Below the pieces are notes generated by a model. It ran no database searches. It saw only the letters and a list, made by a program, of their open reading frames with translations, and had not been told where the DNA came from. A program made the position numbers and the translations under genes. Source: Burkholderia sp. GAS332 (GTDB taxonomy: Bacteria > Pseudomonadota > Gammaproteobacteria > Burkholderiales > Burkholderiaceae). From it: DNA of 64,000 nt. Shown piece by piece: positions 28,853 through 37,282 of this stretch. The DNA is taken from contig FSRV01000002.1 in assembly GCA_900142905.1 (NCBI GenBank), forward strand, positions 4,216,001 through 4,280,000. The letters are read 5' to 3'. The stretch's first letter is position 1. Every line of letters starts with the position of its first letter.

Positions 28853-29089
28853 ATGAAAGCTAGCCCGATAAGAATCGCCTTGATTGCAACGACGCTGGCC
28901 TTCGCAACGGCAGGCACGGCAAACGCCGCAGGCTGCCTCAAAGGCGCGGTGGTAGGCGGGGTCGCTGGGCATTATGCCGGTCACCACGCTGTCGTTGGTG
29001 CGGTCGGCGGCTGCATGGTCGGCAGGCACCTTGCGAAGCAACACGCTCAACAGCAAGCCGCGCAACGTCAGGCAACACCGGCGCAATAA
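28853..29089 (+). CDS. Secreted glycine-zipper-like small protein (copy 1)
   Basis: A 78-residue protein: signal peptide MKASPIRIALIATTLAFATAGTANA cut in two by no break, then AAGCLKGAVVGGVAGHYAGHHAVVGAVGGCMVG, a run of Gly/Ala/Val with G-x3-G spacing typical of glycine-zipper membrane-inserting segments, and a Gln/Ala tail. Two Cys flank the zipper. It starts 53 bp after the Arg/Trp-rich gene, so the two form one unit. The paralogue is at 36854-37102. Confidence 0.72.
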   Translation: MKASPIRIALIATTLAFATAGTANAAGCLKGAVVGGVAGHYAGHHAVVGAVGGCMVGRHLAKQHAQQQAAQRQATPAQ

Positions 29090-29109
29090 GACGTCGTCGG
29101 CTCGGTGTA

Positions 29110-29143
29110 CCCGGTGGAACCAAAAAATCGTTGCTCCACCGGG
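29110..29143. terminator. Conserved hairpin between convergent genes (copy 1)
   Basis: CCCGGTGGA (29110-29118) pairs perfectly with TCCACCGGG (29135-29143) over a 16-bp loop. It lies between the glycine-rich gene and the convergent H-NS-type gene. There is no T-run, but the stem is kept exactly in copy 2 while the loop differs, supporting a two-way terminator. Confidence 0.6.
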
Positions 29144-29159
29144 CGCCTGTCAACTACCT

Positions 29160-29627
29160 TTAGCTCGTCAATTCAGCGCCGGACTCGACTGTGGCCACCG
29201 GAGCGAGCGCAGCCACGCTCTTGCGCGGTGCTTTTTTCGCAGGGGCTCTGTTAGCCGGCACCTTCGCGCTCACGGCCTTCTTGGCAGCAGTTTTCTTCGC
29301 CGCCGGGGACTTCTTGGCGACAGCCTTCGTGACCACCGGTTTCGCATCGGCCGCAGCACCGGCGTCGCCAATCAGAAATCGACTGCGGTTCTTGGCGTTG
29401 GCAATCCACGCCGGCGCGCGCTCACGTCCACTCCACGCCGCGCCGGTCCCGGGGTCATGATAGAGGGCCGGCTGCGGGCCCCTGACATACTTCCCGGCCT
29501 TCGCTGACTTCTTGGCAGCAGGAGCGGAAGAGGCTGCGTTAGCATTAACCAAAAACTTCGAACGGTTTTCTAAGCATTGCATTCTCTCTGACCGCCGCCG
29601 TCTACCGGGATGGAAAGGTCGCAGCAT
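29160..29627 (-). pseudogene. 5'-truncated H-NS-family gene (copy 1)
   Basis: The frame gives 155 codons, but the first about 20 are unrelated sequence joined to NRSKFLV, the end of an H-NS DNA-binding unit. One complete unit follows (YVRGPQPALYHDPGTGAAWSG...APAWIANAKNRSRFLI), then a Lys/Ala-rich tail ending KSVAALAPVATVESGAELTS. The N-terminal oligomerisation domain present in copy 2 is missing, so normal H-NS function is lost; a short DNA-binding protein from an internal ATG is still possible. Confidence 0.65.
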
Positions 29628-29747
29628 CTAATTCGTACCCGTGGCCCCCACGCCACCAGAGATGCACCCTTGCGTGAGCTCAACAACATTGCTTGACGCC
29701 CAACAAACGGGCACTTCTTTTGCACGAGCTGGCGACGTTTGAACTGG

Positions 29748-31028
29748 TCAGGGACTGTTCGGCGGCACGATGGATTGGTCGGCAATCTTCTTGAACGCCA
29801 CCCCACCCGCTTTCATCTGCGCGTCAGCCTGACTCTCGGCTATTTGATACGTGGCGTAAGAAGCATTCCAAGAATTCCAGGCCGCTGTAGTGGCAGCGGA
29901 GTCGGCACCCGCCTTCGACTTGTTATAGGTGTCTCTGGCAGCTTTGACGTTTGTGTACGCGGTATCGTAGGATGTGTTAGCTGTCTGGGCAGCCGTGGTT
30001 GCCTGCTGTTGGTTTTGCTCTTGTACGCCCGGGGATAATGCAAGCTGGATTCTATTCCCCAACGAGGTCGTCAAAGCGTTCTTCTTATCGACCGCGACTT
30101 TACTAAGTACCGTTGCGAGCTCATTCGGCTTGCGAGTTTCTACGAGTTGTCCGGTGATATTAATCGGGAAAAATTCGCCCACGGCACCTTGCGCTCGAGT
30201 ATACGTAGGTAGTGGCAACCACTTCGACGCCTTTGCAGATACCTCACCTAAGTCCAGTGCACTGCTCTCAGTGTTTAACGCGGCAAGGCTATAAGTGGCA
30301 AAAGGTGCCGACTCCTTCCCAGGAGACGCGAACTGAATCGTCAAGGCAATATCATGCGCTTTCTTCTGAAACAGGAAGTTTGCCTTCTGCAGGAAGTTTG
30401 GGTAATACCACGCTTGAGGGTCAATCCGCCAGGCTGACTTGTCGCTAGACATGGATATCTGGCCTTCGAAGTACATCAATATCTCCGACTTCACGCCCGA
30501 AAATTCTTGAATTTGTGTGTAATTAAGATTTGTGCTGGGTATCGCGCCAGGCGCGGCTTCAGATGCGCCGCTCGGATTTGCTGCCGCCTCACTCGCGCCA
30601 GTAGGTGCAGCCGGAGCGGGATTCTGGGCGTTTGTTGCTTTCCCGTACGCGTCTTTCGTCGGTTGCTGAAAATCATCCGCGACGACCACCCACACACACT
30701 GAACTTCATTATCAAACTGTACACCGGCACTGTTGCTAATCAAAAATGCGGGAAGGGACCCAGTGTTGGTTATCGAAACTGGCGGCGGCGACGACAGGTA
30801 TGCGCTAATCTGGTCAATGAGCGCGCCCGCCGCCTGCACCCCAACATCCGCAAGCACGGCAGCAACAATAGCACCCAGTTCCGGTCCCTGGTTTGTTGGA
30901 CTTCCCGTTCCGGGACATATGTACGATATGCCAACTCTTATCTGCGGGTCCTTTGCGTGCGTGGTCGACGTTGCCAATAAAAGGAACAATCCGCCAACAA
31001 CGGTTCTGCCGAATTTATTTGCATTCAT
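29748..31028 (-). CDS. Exported protein of unknown function, partner of trypsin-like protease
   Basis: A 426-residue protein with a signal peptide (TVVGGLFLLLATSTTHA, cut near residue 25). The mature part has two Cys (ICPGTG and VQCVWVVV), an Ala/Pro-rich linker (QNPAPAAPTGASEAAANPSG) near residue 140, a central mixed region, and an Ala/Gln/Thr-rich predicted coiled coil near the C-terminus (QEQNQQQATTAAQTANTSYD). It starts 20 bp after the stop of the protease gene, so the two are co-transcribed. No family recognised; it could be the protease's substrate, inhibitor or scaffold. Confidence 0.65.
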   Translation of the reverse strand: MNANKFGRTVVGGLFLLLATSTTHAKDPQIRVGISYICPGTGSPTNQGPELGAIVAAVLADVGVQAAGALIDQISAYLSSPPPVSITNTGSLPAFLISNSAGVQFDNEVQCVWVVVADDFQQPTKDAYGKATNAQNPAPAAPTGASEAAANPSGASEAAPGAIPSTNLNYTQIQEFSGVKSEILMYFEGQISMSSDKSAWRIDPQAWYYPNFLQKANFLFQKKAHDIALTIQFASPGKESAPFATYSLAALNTESSALDLGEVSAKASKWLPLPTYTRAQGAVGEFFPINITGQLVETRKPNELATVLSKVAVDKKNALTTSLGNRIQLALSPGVQEQNQQQATTAAQTANTSYDTAYTNVKAARDTYNKSKAGADSAATTAAWNSWNASYATYQIAESQADAQMKAGGVAFKKIADQSIVPPNSP

Positions 31029-31048
31029 GAGGCGACTCCCAACTGGTC

Positions 31049-32368
31049 TTATGGCGACAGTTTGGCTTTGTTAACGACGACCGCTGAATTTTCAATCTGC
31101 ATTGCGTGGGTAGTACAAGTCCCGTATGTGCCGGTCCTATCAATAGTCGGCCCGATATGTACACCCAGAATCTTGTAGGCGTTACCAGATTGGACAAACA
31201 TCGGACTTCCGCTAGTCCCACTGTATGTCGGGCAAAAATGAGTGAAGCACCCTTGATTGGAGTCGTAATCAAGTACGTAACACCCGGGCGCAGTTGGGAC
31301 ACCGATGTCTTCAACATAAGATGAATCAATGTCAGACGCGTGCGGGATGTCAACAAATGCCGTTAATGACGTGGGCATTTGCAAGACACCCTGAGTAAGC
31401 AATGGCTCGATTATCTTTGTATCGACCGTGTCTGGTATCGCGAATGGCTTACCAGTATCTGCTATCCGAAGTAAGACCGACTCATCCTCAAGTGTCTTCC
31501 CTTTCCCGGAATATGATGACACCACCGAACAAACCTGATATTTTTTCGAAGGAGTACCTACGACGGAAAAGTAGGCACCACCATCCGTGTACAGTCCAGT
31601 GATGTCTTTACTCTCATAAACGCAATGCCGAGCAGTTAGTATATGGTCGGACGTGACAAGGAGTCCCTCGCAGGTGGGTCCCACCTCGGTGAATATTACA
31701 CCGAGCCTACCGGCCGCACCGGAAGGTCCAAAGGCTAACGAATGAGAGGCCGGCATAAAACAATTAGCAAGCACCTTACGCCATTTTTCGACGTTATCTT
31801 TCACCGCCGCAGCCGTTGTCGAGTCTGTTTGAGCGACATATCCCGTTGGGTTTCCAACATACGCGCGCCTCGCCTCCGAAATTTTGGCTTCATCATTGAC
31901 AAACATTGACATCAATGCAACGTCACTCGATGAGGCGTCGTCAACAATTGAACCAGTACATTTTTGGTTACCGCCGTACCCCAGCCGGTTTAGGATGTTC
32001 GCGTTTTGCGCTGCAAGCGCTTGAGCATTTTTCAGCTGCTGACCTATACCATTCGTCTGGAGGAAGGGGTCAATCACCTGTTCATTCATGCCAATAAGCG
32101 AGGAAGACAAAGTGCGATTCAGTATTGCCGTTAGGCCCGCCGCTTGGTGATTTGCTGAGTTGACATCTGATATGCTCGACAACCCGCTCAAACGAGCCGA
32201 AGACGGCCCCGGCTTTTTAACTGGTCGAGGCGCGTTCCCTGGGCCCGGTTGAACAAGCACAATTTCGCCAGGGCGCGTTGGCGCTGAGCACGTAGCAAGC
32301 TGGGAAAGAGCGACTTTGGGGAATAATCCATACAGCAAGACAACGGAAAAAAGCAGCTTGCGGAGCAT
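31049..32368 (-). CDS. Exported trypsin-like (S1) serine protease
   Basis: A 439-residue protein. An N-terminal signal peptide (LLFSVVLLYGLFPKVALS) is followed by about 190 residues of unknown, helical sequence and then an S1 domain: LTARHCVY with His near 247, DESVLLRIAD with Asp near 297, and SGTSGSPMFV with the nucleophile Ser near 386. Several Cys (ARHC, QVCSV, PGCYVL, NQGCFTHFC) suggest disulphides in the periplasm or outside. First gene of a two-gene unit with the exported protein downstream. The protease call is firm; target unknown. Confidence 0.8.
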   Translation of the reverse strand: MLRKLLFSVVLLYGLFPKVALSQLATCSAPTRPGEIVLVQPGPGNAPRPVKKPGPSSARLSGLSSISDVNSANHQAAGLTAILNRTLSSSLIGMNEQVIDPFLQTNGIGQQLKNAQALAAQNANILNRLGYGGNQKCTGSIVDDASSSDVALMSMFVNDEAKISEARRAYVGNPTGYVAQTDSTTAAAVKDNVEKWRKVLANCFMPASHSLAFGPSGAAGRLGVIFTEVGPTCEGLLVTSDHILTARHCVYESKDITGLYTDGGAYFSVVGTPSKKYQVCSVVSSYSGKGKTLEDESVLLRIADTGKPFAIPDTVDTKIIEPLLTQGVLQMPTSLTAFVDIPHASDIDSSYVEDIGVPTAPGCYVLDYDSNQGCFTHFCPTYSGTSGSPMFVQSGNAYKILGVHIGPTIDRTGTYGTCTTHAMQIENSAVVVNKAKLSP

Positions 32369-33314
32369 CGCCCTTCCCCTTCCCTTCGATTTTTGTTTCG
32401 CACGTTCATAGCAATATAGACCAAGTTTTGAGCATCACAAGGACGAGCGGCGTAAGCGTCACGAAAGACGCAAACAACCGTACGCACGTGTCGCGGCTTA
32501 AACTTAAGGCTGCGAGATTCACGACTCTATATGGCGCGCAGACCACTGGCCGACCCGACTTACGAGGAAACACGAGTATCAGCGGAATAGAAAGGAACGC
32601 TCGGCAAGGAGCTACGAGTTGAATGGGCGTCGAGTAAGAGCGCGCTTCACCCCGTTCAAGAAGCGCAATTGTTGGTCGAATGGCGGAGGCGCGGGCCAAC
32701 AAGCAATTGAGACACCTCGGGGACACGAATCGTTAAGAGTACAAATTGAGCTATCGGTATATGTTGTATGCACATATTTCCGCGACAACCTTGGACGACC
32801 GGACGAGGCCTGGGAAATATTTAAGTCTGCCGCGACCGTGGCGCCTGAGAATCCATAGGTGCATCTTTAGCGACGACATGCGCTCAAGGCGCACGCCTTA
32901 ACCGAACAGGTTGCCTCGTCGGAGTCCGCGGCCAAACGGCCACCGAATGATTACCCTATCACGGCACTGCTGAGTGAGTTACGGACATCTTTCTAGGGCA
33001 AGCGAGGACAAAAAGCAGGAGCCAAAAACTGAGTTCCGGCTTGGCCCAGATGGCGTCGAGTTGCCCGCTCGCTGCACCAGAAACATTGTCGTAAATGAAA
33101 CAAGTACATCACCATGCGGTGCCAATGCGGCCTTGTCGTCAAGCGAGATGCGCCACCGGCTTTTACGATGCTGCCTGGCCCCGTCATAGAAGCCAGTTGT
33201 AGGGCCACACTGGAAGCAAGTCGATGCACAGGTGAGTCGTTATGCAGTTGGGCCTTACCACCCAAGCAGGCCCCGCAATCGTTCCATAAGCCAATCCCTC
33301 TCGACGGCGCTTGT
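32369..33314. other. Long region without a convincing gene, possible decayed ORF
   Basis: The only coding-like trace is on plus at about 32780-32995: GRPDEAWEIFKSAATVAPENP, TAG, VHL, TAG, then HALKAHALTEQVASSESAAKRPP to a final TAG, all in one frame. The first piece resembles a TPR unit. With two in-frame stops it is at most a dead gene. Nothing else is supported. Confidence 0.3.
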
Positions 33315-33581
33315 TCACCCCTTGCCTTCAATTGCCCGTCGCACTCGCCGCAACGTCTCCTCGTGCGAGTGCTCTGGATTTCTGGCTGCATCCTTGAGAG
33401 TCTTGGGAACAAGTTGATGTGCCAGGTCTTCGCAGATGGTCCAGCGCTCAGCTCGCTCTTCTGCAGTCAGACCTGCAACGAACTTGCCGTCAATCATCGT
33501 GACAGCAAGTTTCGGCTGAGCGCCAGAAAGAGAAGCCGGCGTCACGTCTCGAGGAAAGTCGTCAGGTACGGAAGTGCTCAT
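33315..33581 (-). CDS. Small conserved-looking protein with HipA-like ASLSGAQPKL motif
   Basis: An 88-residue soluble protein. The segment TPASLSGAQPKLAVTMIDGKF resembles the conserved sequence near the N-terminus of HipA-type kinases and of a family of short proteins in Burkholderia and Pseudomonas whose members also have ERxxxCEDLAxQL, as here (ERWTICEDLAHQLVPKTL). Function unknown. ATG at 33581. It stands alone, 274 bp from the next minus-strand gene. Confidence 0.6.
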   Translation of the reverse strand: MSTSVPDDFPRDVTPASLSGAQPKLAVTMIDGKFVAGLTAEERAERWTICEDLAHQLVPKTLKDAARNPEHSHEETLRRVRRAIEGKG

Positions 33582-33855
33582 TTGAAAATTCCGATGACTT
33601 GCGTAGATATCAAAACTCCCACGCGCTTGGTCCGTGTCTTTAAGGATTCTTTGCTACGCAACCGTGCGACGGACAAGTCGGCTCCCAGTTTTTCGAGAAC
33701 ATGATGTGTGGCCGGCGGCGGTTGTCGAAGAGCGCGAGAGGTCTTAGGCATGCAGATAGAGCTTCGTGTATCGGATTATTTCGTCGACATCTATTTGTAC
33801 GTCTCGCCTTCAAACGCACAATAGGTCTCTCCTCCGCGCACACCGGGTCCGCTCG

Positions 33856-34275
33856 TCAGCGCCGCGATGCAGATGCTTCGAGCACTTTGATTGCAACTGC
33901 TAGAACGTTGTCTGTCGGCTCGACCGGAATCGGACCGATATCCCGTCGTGCCAGGGTGCTATATATGCGCGCATGCGCGACTTCGCCCTCCGCGCTAATC
34001 TCTACAAGCCACGTTGTTAGCGTCCGTGGCAACGACAGCGTCCGCTGCTTTACGCGGAGCGTTATAGCTTTCGAGACAGGAAACGGTCCTTGAACGGACC
34101 TTGAGCGCAATGCAGCAACGCATTGTTGCCAAGGGGTGCCCTCAAACAGAATTGACCTCCCCTCACACGCCGGACGCGGGTGTGATTGCTCCGAAAGCGA
34201 GCCTATGCTTTTCGCGTACACACGAACGCGCGTATCCACTAAGGGCTCAGGTACCACGTAGTTTCTAGCGCTCAA
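33856..34275 (-). CDS. Unknown protein, third gene of the CoiA-like/HAD operon
   Basis: A 139-residue protein with no recognised motif; it appears to be mixed alpha/beta (RVRVYAKSIGSLSEQ, ITLRVKQRTLSLPRTLTTWLVEIS). The start is TTG at 34275, overlapping the TGA stop of the HAD gene (TTGA), with GGAGAG seven bases upstream, which favours this unusual start. Coupled translation implies a shared task with the HAD phosphatase and the CoiA-like protein. Confidence 0.6.
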   Translation of the reverse strand: MSARNYVVPEPLVDTRVRVYAKSIGSLSEQSHPRPACEGRSILFEGTPWQQCVAALRSRSVQGPFPVSKAITLRVKQRTLSLPRTLTTWLVEISAEGEVAHARIYSTLARRDIGPIPVEPTDNVLAVAIKVLEASASRR

Positions 34276-34850
34276 GGTGGCTCTCCATGCATCAGAGCGA
34301 GTTTTGTTCTCAGCTCCGCAAGCACGGCAGGCGGACTGATACCAAGTACGGGATGTGTGCGAACCAAGTGCTGAACGCAGTGCTGCGGCCAGTCGAGATA
34401 ATCATCGTCCAGTGCTATCCAACCTTCCGGCCGCCGGCGCAGCACATCCTGATACACCTGAACACCTCGAGACTGCTGCTGAAACCCAACTGCATCAATG
34501 CCCGAGTGATACGTTGCGCCTATTACCCTTGTCTGCAAATCCGGCGTCAGTCGGCTCACCACCGTGGGTACGTCTCCCCGGTACACGCGGACCCAACTTG
34601 TAGACAGAACAATCCTGACTGCAGGATAGGGAAGAAGTGTGTTTTCAAGCAGTTCGCAGTGCTCAAATAGAGTGTGGCCCGGAGCATCTTCGAGAAATGG
34701 CTCACTGGCGGACGCATGCCAGTACACCGAATTCGGATGTACGACACCGTCGAGGTCCAAATAGAATAGCAAGCCACCTTGTTTAACGCTTGTGTTTCGT
34801 ACAATTCTATCTCCTGCGATTGCCGAGCCTGGTCGTCGCATCGCGCTCAT
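34272..34850 (-). CDS. HAD-superfamily phosphatase of the RNA-repair-associated (Swiss Army Knife) type
   Basis: A 192-residue protein. Motif I is FYLDLDGVVHP (Asp-x-Asp nucleophile pair), motif II IVLSTSWVRVY, and motif IV WIALDDDYLDWP; LSTSW after DLDGV is the pattern of the HAD domain found in RNA-repair proteins. It could remove terminal phosphates from nucleic acid ends. ATG at 34850 follows GAGAG; a TTG at 34856 overlapping the CoiA-like stop is the alternative. It is the middle gene of a tight three-gene unit. Confidence 0.72.
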   Translation of the reverse strand: MSAMRRPGSAIAGDRIVRNTSVKQGGLLFYLDLDGVVHPNSVYWHASASEPFLEDAPGHTLFEHCELLENTLLPYPAVRIVLSTSWVRVYRGDVPTVVSRLTPDLQTRVIGATYHSGIDAVGFQQQSRGVQVYQDVLRRRPEGWIALDDDYLDWPQHCVQHLVRTHPVLGISPPAVLAELRTKLALMHGEPP

Positions 34851-34852
34851 CC

Positions 34853-36016
34853 TCAATCTCTCGTGAAATTGGACTTTAGCGACGCACGCAGCGCATCTCG
34901 ATTGCTGCCAACCTCAAGCCCAGTTATCGGCAGCTCCAGAAAATGCGACGCAAAGTGAGCCGGCACACCTCGAAAATTGCTCTCAATCGCAAGCCAACTT
35001 GTCACGCGATGAGCAATCGCATGACGTATGATTGAGCCGACAAAGCCGCGACAAGTCACTGCTTCCTCAACTAAAGGAGGAAACTCACGTGTAGTACCAA
35101 CAACCCGCTTACGGAGGGCTCGCGGCAACAACGCAATAACTTCCGCGTCGCCTATGGCCTGCGCTCCTTCCCTGACAGATACCTGCAGATGCCGTGGCCA
35201 GCGTGCACCGTCAGCCAGCCCGAGTACGGTGCGCAATTCAAGACGCTTCATCTCATCGGGTAGAGCCTGATACCGCGCGTTAGCCTCGTCCGCCTTGTTC
35301 GGCTGCTTCGGCGGTTCGGGCCGGTGACGCGGAACGCCTGCGACCTCGCTGCTTTTGTGCGCAACCCAAGCTTGATATTCTGCAAGCAGTTCCGCCTCGA
35401 TTTCAGCGTAAGCGTTGTTATTGACCCAACTGCGGTTAGTCCCACATTCGAGTACGTGCCATGCGAGTTCCTGCAGCGTGAGCGACTCGTCCGCCAGCAG
35501 TGGGAGTAGGTCTATCTCGATGCAGGGCACGCGGCTCGCACGAAGATACTGCGCTTTCTCCGGTTCAACCTCGTGTCGGACTTTCACTTCGACGATGACC
35601 TCGGTCCTGTCGTCCAGATATCCCGCGACATCGGCGATGTACGTTCCGATGCGCGACTCCGCGCGGGCTTCGCTCAGTCGCCAAACTTTCTCCGGCAGGT
35701 CAGCGGTCTCCGAACGCTCGAAGAGACCGAACCTCGGGTGCATCCTTTTGAAATTGACCACGAGCGGTGGAAGTGCGACAGAGCGATGCTCGAGTATCAG
35801 ACGTTTCGCAGCAAGGTGCAGAGCGGTCTCCGCGCCACTGACACATTCGGCCCCGGACGCGTGCGAGAAATACCACGCCCGGATTTGCCCCTGCTTCGCT
35901 AAAAGGCGGCCGCCGCACCCCGGACAAACGCAACCGCACGCTAGGCCTTGGGGCACCGAGTGTATGTCGACGAGCCGGCCTTGACGGTCGAGCGCAAAAA
36001 CGATGCGGTGATGCAT
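34853..36016 (-). CDS. Competence CoiA-like protein with zinc ribbon and PD-(D/E)xK-like nuclease
   Basis: Starting at ATG 36016 the protein has 387 residues. The N-terminus has a zinc-ribbon pair (GCVCPGCGGRLLAKQG) followed by AWYFSHASGAECVSGAETALHLAAKRLI, the CoiA signature. Then DVAGYLDDRTEVIVEVKVRHEV gives a D...ExK nuclease core. The second half, ERRTVLGLADGARWP onward, is not recognised. CoiA-type proteins act on DNA taken up or in recombination; in islands they may cut nucleic acids. It heads a three-gene operon with the HAD phosphatase. A longer start at 36160 exists but its extra codons look random. Confidence 0.72.
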   Translation of the reverse strand: MHHRIVFALDRQGRLVDIHSVPQGLACGCVCPGCGGRLLAKQGQIRAWYFSHASGAECVSGAETALHLAAKRLILEHRSVALPPLVVNFKRMHPRFGLFERSETADLPEKVWRLSEARAESRIGTYIADVAGYLDDRTEVIVEVKVRHEVEPEKAQYLRASRVPCIEIDLLPLLADESLTLQELAWHVLECGTNRSWVNNNAYAEIEAELLAEYQAWVAHKSSEVAGVPRHRPEPPKQPNKADEANARYQALPDEMKRLELRTVLGLADGARWPRHLQVSVREGAQAIGDAEVIALLPRALRKRVVGTTREFPPLVEEAVTCRGFVGSIIRHAIAHRVTSWLAIESNFRGVPAHFASHFLELPITGLEVGSNRDALRASLKSNFTRD

Positions 36017-36151
36017 AAAGTCGGATGCAGGTCTCGTTGACTGAATGGCTGCCGATTCTAACTGTTCCGTCGGGTGGCTTGATAGGCGGACCGAACGGCT
36101 GCTCCTGGCCGGGTCCGCGAATGCGCGCGCCTGAAAACGGGGGGCGAGACG

Positions 36152-36379
36152 ATGAAGCAAAGCTTATTTTCACTCGCATATCTGCGAGCTCACGCTGACG
36201 AATTCGTCGAGACCGCGCACGTCAATCGCGGTGTCATAGTCATCACAGTCAACGGTGACTCAAAGACGCACTGCAAACGTGCGCTCTTCGAGTCTCTTCA
36301 TCGTGCGGTTGCGTTCTCTGGGACATGCGATTCGAGCACAGACGGTAATTCTCAAGCGCATGAGGTACCCCGACGCTAG
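36152..36379 (+). pseudogene. Remnant of a Phd/YefM-type antitoxin gene
   Basis: The first 39 residues (SLAYLRAHADEFVETAHVNRGVIVITVNGDSKT) match the N-terminal DNA-binding fold of Phd antitoxins, where VIVITVNG is the usual strand before the next helix. After this the sequence (HCKRALFESLH...) no longer resembles the family and no toxin gene follows. It is probably a broken antitoxin, cut just before duplication copy 2. Confidence 0.45.
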
Positions 36380-36488
36380 TAATGCCGTGTTACCAATCTC
36401 GCAAGGCCGTTGCACCTGTGTCCGTCACCCGCTCCTACACTCAGACTGTACTGATTGTCATTGCACGCAATGTGCGAGGAGAAGGAAA

Positions 36489-36788
36489 ATGAACAAGACG
36501 ATTCTTGGCGCAGTGCTCGGTCTGACAGTGCTGGCAGCATCAACAGCCGCATCGGCACACGTCGACGTCGCCATCGGATTGGGCGTCCCCGGAGCCGTGT
36601 ATGCGCCGGCAGAGCCAGTGTACGCACCGCCACCTCCCGTCATGTATGCTCCCGCACCTGTCGCCATCGCGTACGGCGGTGACGACGACTGGCGAGCCCG
36701 TGAATGGCGCGAACGTCGCGAGTGGCGTGAACGTGAATGGCGCCGCCAGGAATGGCGTGAGCACGAGTGGCGCGAGCATCGTGATTGA
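36489..36788 (+). CDS. Secreted Pro/Tyr and Arg/Trp-rich small protein (copy 2)
   Basis: A 99-residue protein closely related to the 28506 gene: signal peptide ending ASTAASA, HVDVAIGLGVPGAVYAPAEP, then GGDDDWRAREWRERREW and repeated REW-type units. Relative to copy 1 it has an extra repeat unit in the charged tail and ends at HRD without WRGY. ATG 36489 follows GGAGAAGG. Likely envelope-associated; role unknown. Confidence 0.75.
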   Translation: MNKTILGAVLGLTVLAASTAASAHVDVAIGLGVPGAVYAPAEPVYAPPPPVMYAPAPVAIAYGGDDDWRAREWRERREWREREWRRQEWREHEWREHRD

Positions 36789-36853
36789 CGCGGGTATTGA
36801 AATGACGCCTGAAGGCGCCACATCCGAAAAATCCGACCTCAGAGTACTTTTGA

Positions 36854-37102
36854 ATGAAAACTAGCCCGATACGAATCGCCTTGATTGCAACGACGCTGGT
36901 CTTCACGACAGCAGGCACGGCAAACGCCGCAGGTTGCATCAAGGGCGCGGTGGTCGGCGGGGTCGCTGGGCATTACGCGGGGCACCACGCTGTGGTTGGT
37001 GCGGTCGGCGGCTGCATGGTCGGCAGGCACCTTGCGAAGCAGCACGCTCAGGAGCAGGCTCAACAGCAAGTCGCCCAACGACAAGCAGCACAGGCGCAAT
37101 AA
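36854..37102 (+). CDS. Secreted glycine-zipper-like small protein (copy 2)
   Basis: An 82-residue protein nearly identical to the 28853 gene: signal peptide ending GTANA, then AAGCIKGAVVGGVAGHYAGH with G-x3-G spacing, a second Cys, and a longer Gln/Ala tail (EQAQQQVAQRQAAQAQ). It follows the Arg/Trp-rich gene by 65 bp. The conservation of both copies while the flanks diverge suggests selection. Confidence 0.72.
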   Translation: MKTSPIRIALIATTLVFTTAGTANAAGCIKGAVVGGVAGHYAGHHAVVGAVGGCMVGRHLAKQHAQEQAQQQVAQRQAAQAQ

Positions 37103-37122
37103 AACGTCGTCGGCTTGGTGTA

Positions 37123-37156
37123 CCCGGTGGAATCAGAGAATTGCTGGTCCACCGGG
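37123..37156. terminator. Conserved hairpin between convergent genes (copy 2)
   Basis: CCCGGTGGA (37123-37131) and TCCACCGGG (37148-37156) form the same 9-bp stem as in copy 1 with a different loop. Position between convergent genes suggests termination in both directions. Confidence 0.6.
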
Positions 37157-37282
37157 CATCTGACAACTACGTTTAGGTCGCTAACTCGGCGCCGGACTCG
37201 ACTGTGGCCAACGGAGCGGGCACGGCCACGCTCTTGCGTGGCGCTTTTTTCGCCGGCGCCTTCTTAACCGGAACCTTCGCAC

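Larger units (their letters stand above)
28388..29575. repeat. Segmental duplication, copy 1 (truncated)
   Basis: This stretch repeats, with divergence, the gene order, spacing and much of the sequence at 36370-38107: upstream region with GTGTTACCAATCTCGCA, Arg/Trp-rich secreted protein, glycine-rich secreted protein, conserved hairpin, and a convergent H-NS-family gene. Copy 1 stops inside the H-NS gene. Confidence 0.8.

Noticed and set aside
32619..32858. Possible TPR protein fragment
   Set aside because: Only about 20 residues look like a TPR, followed by two in-frame stops; too little to call a gene.
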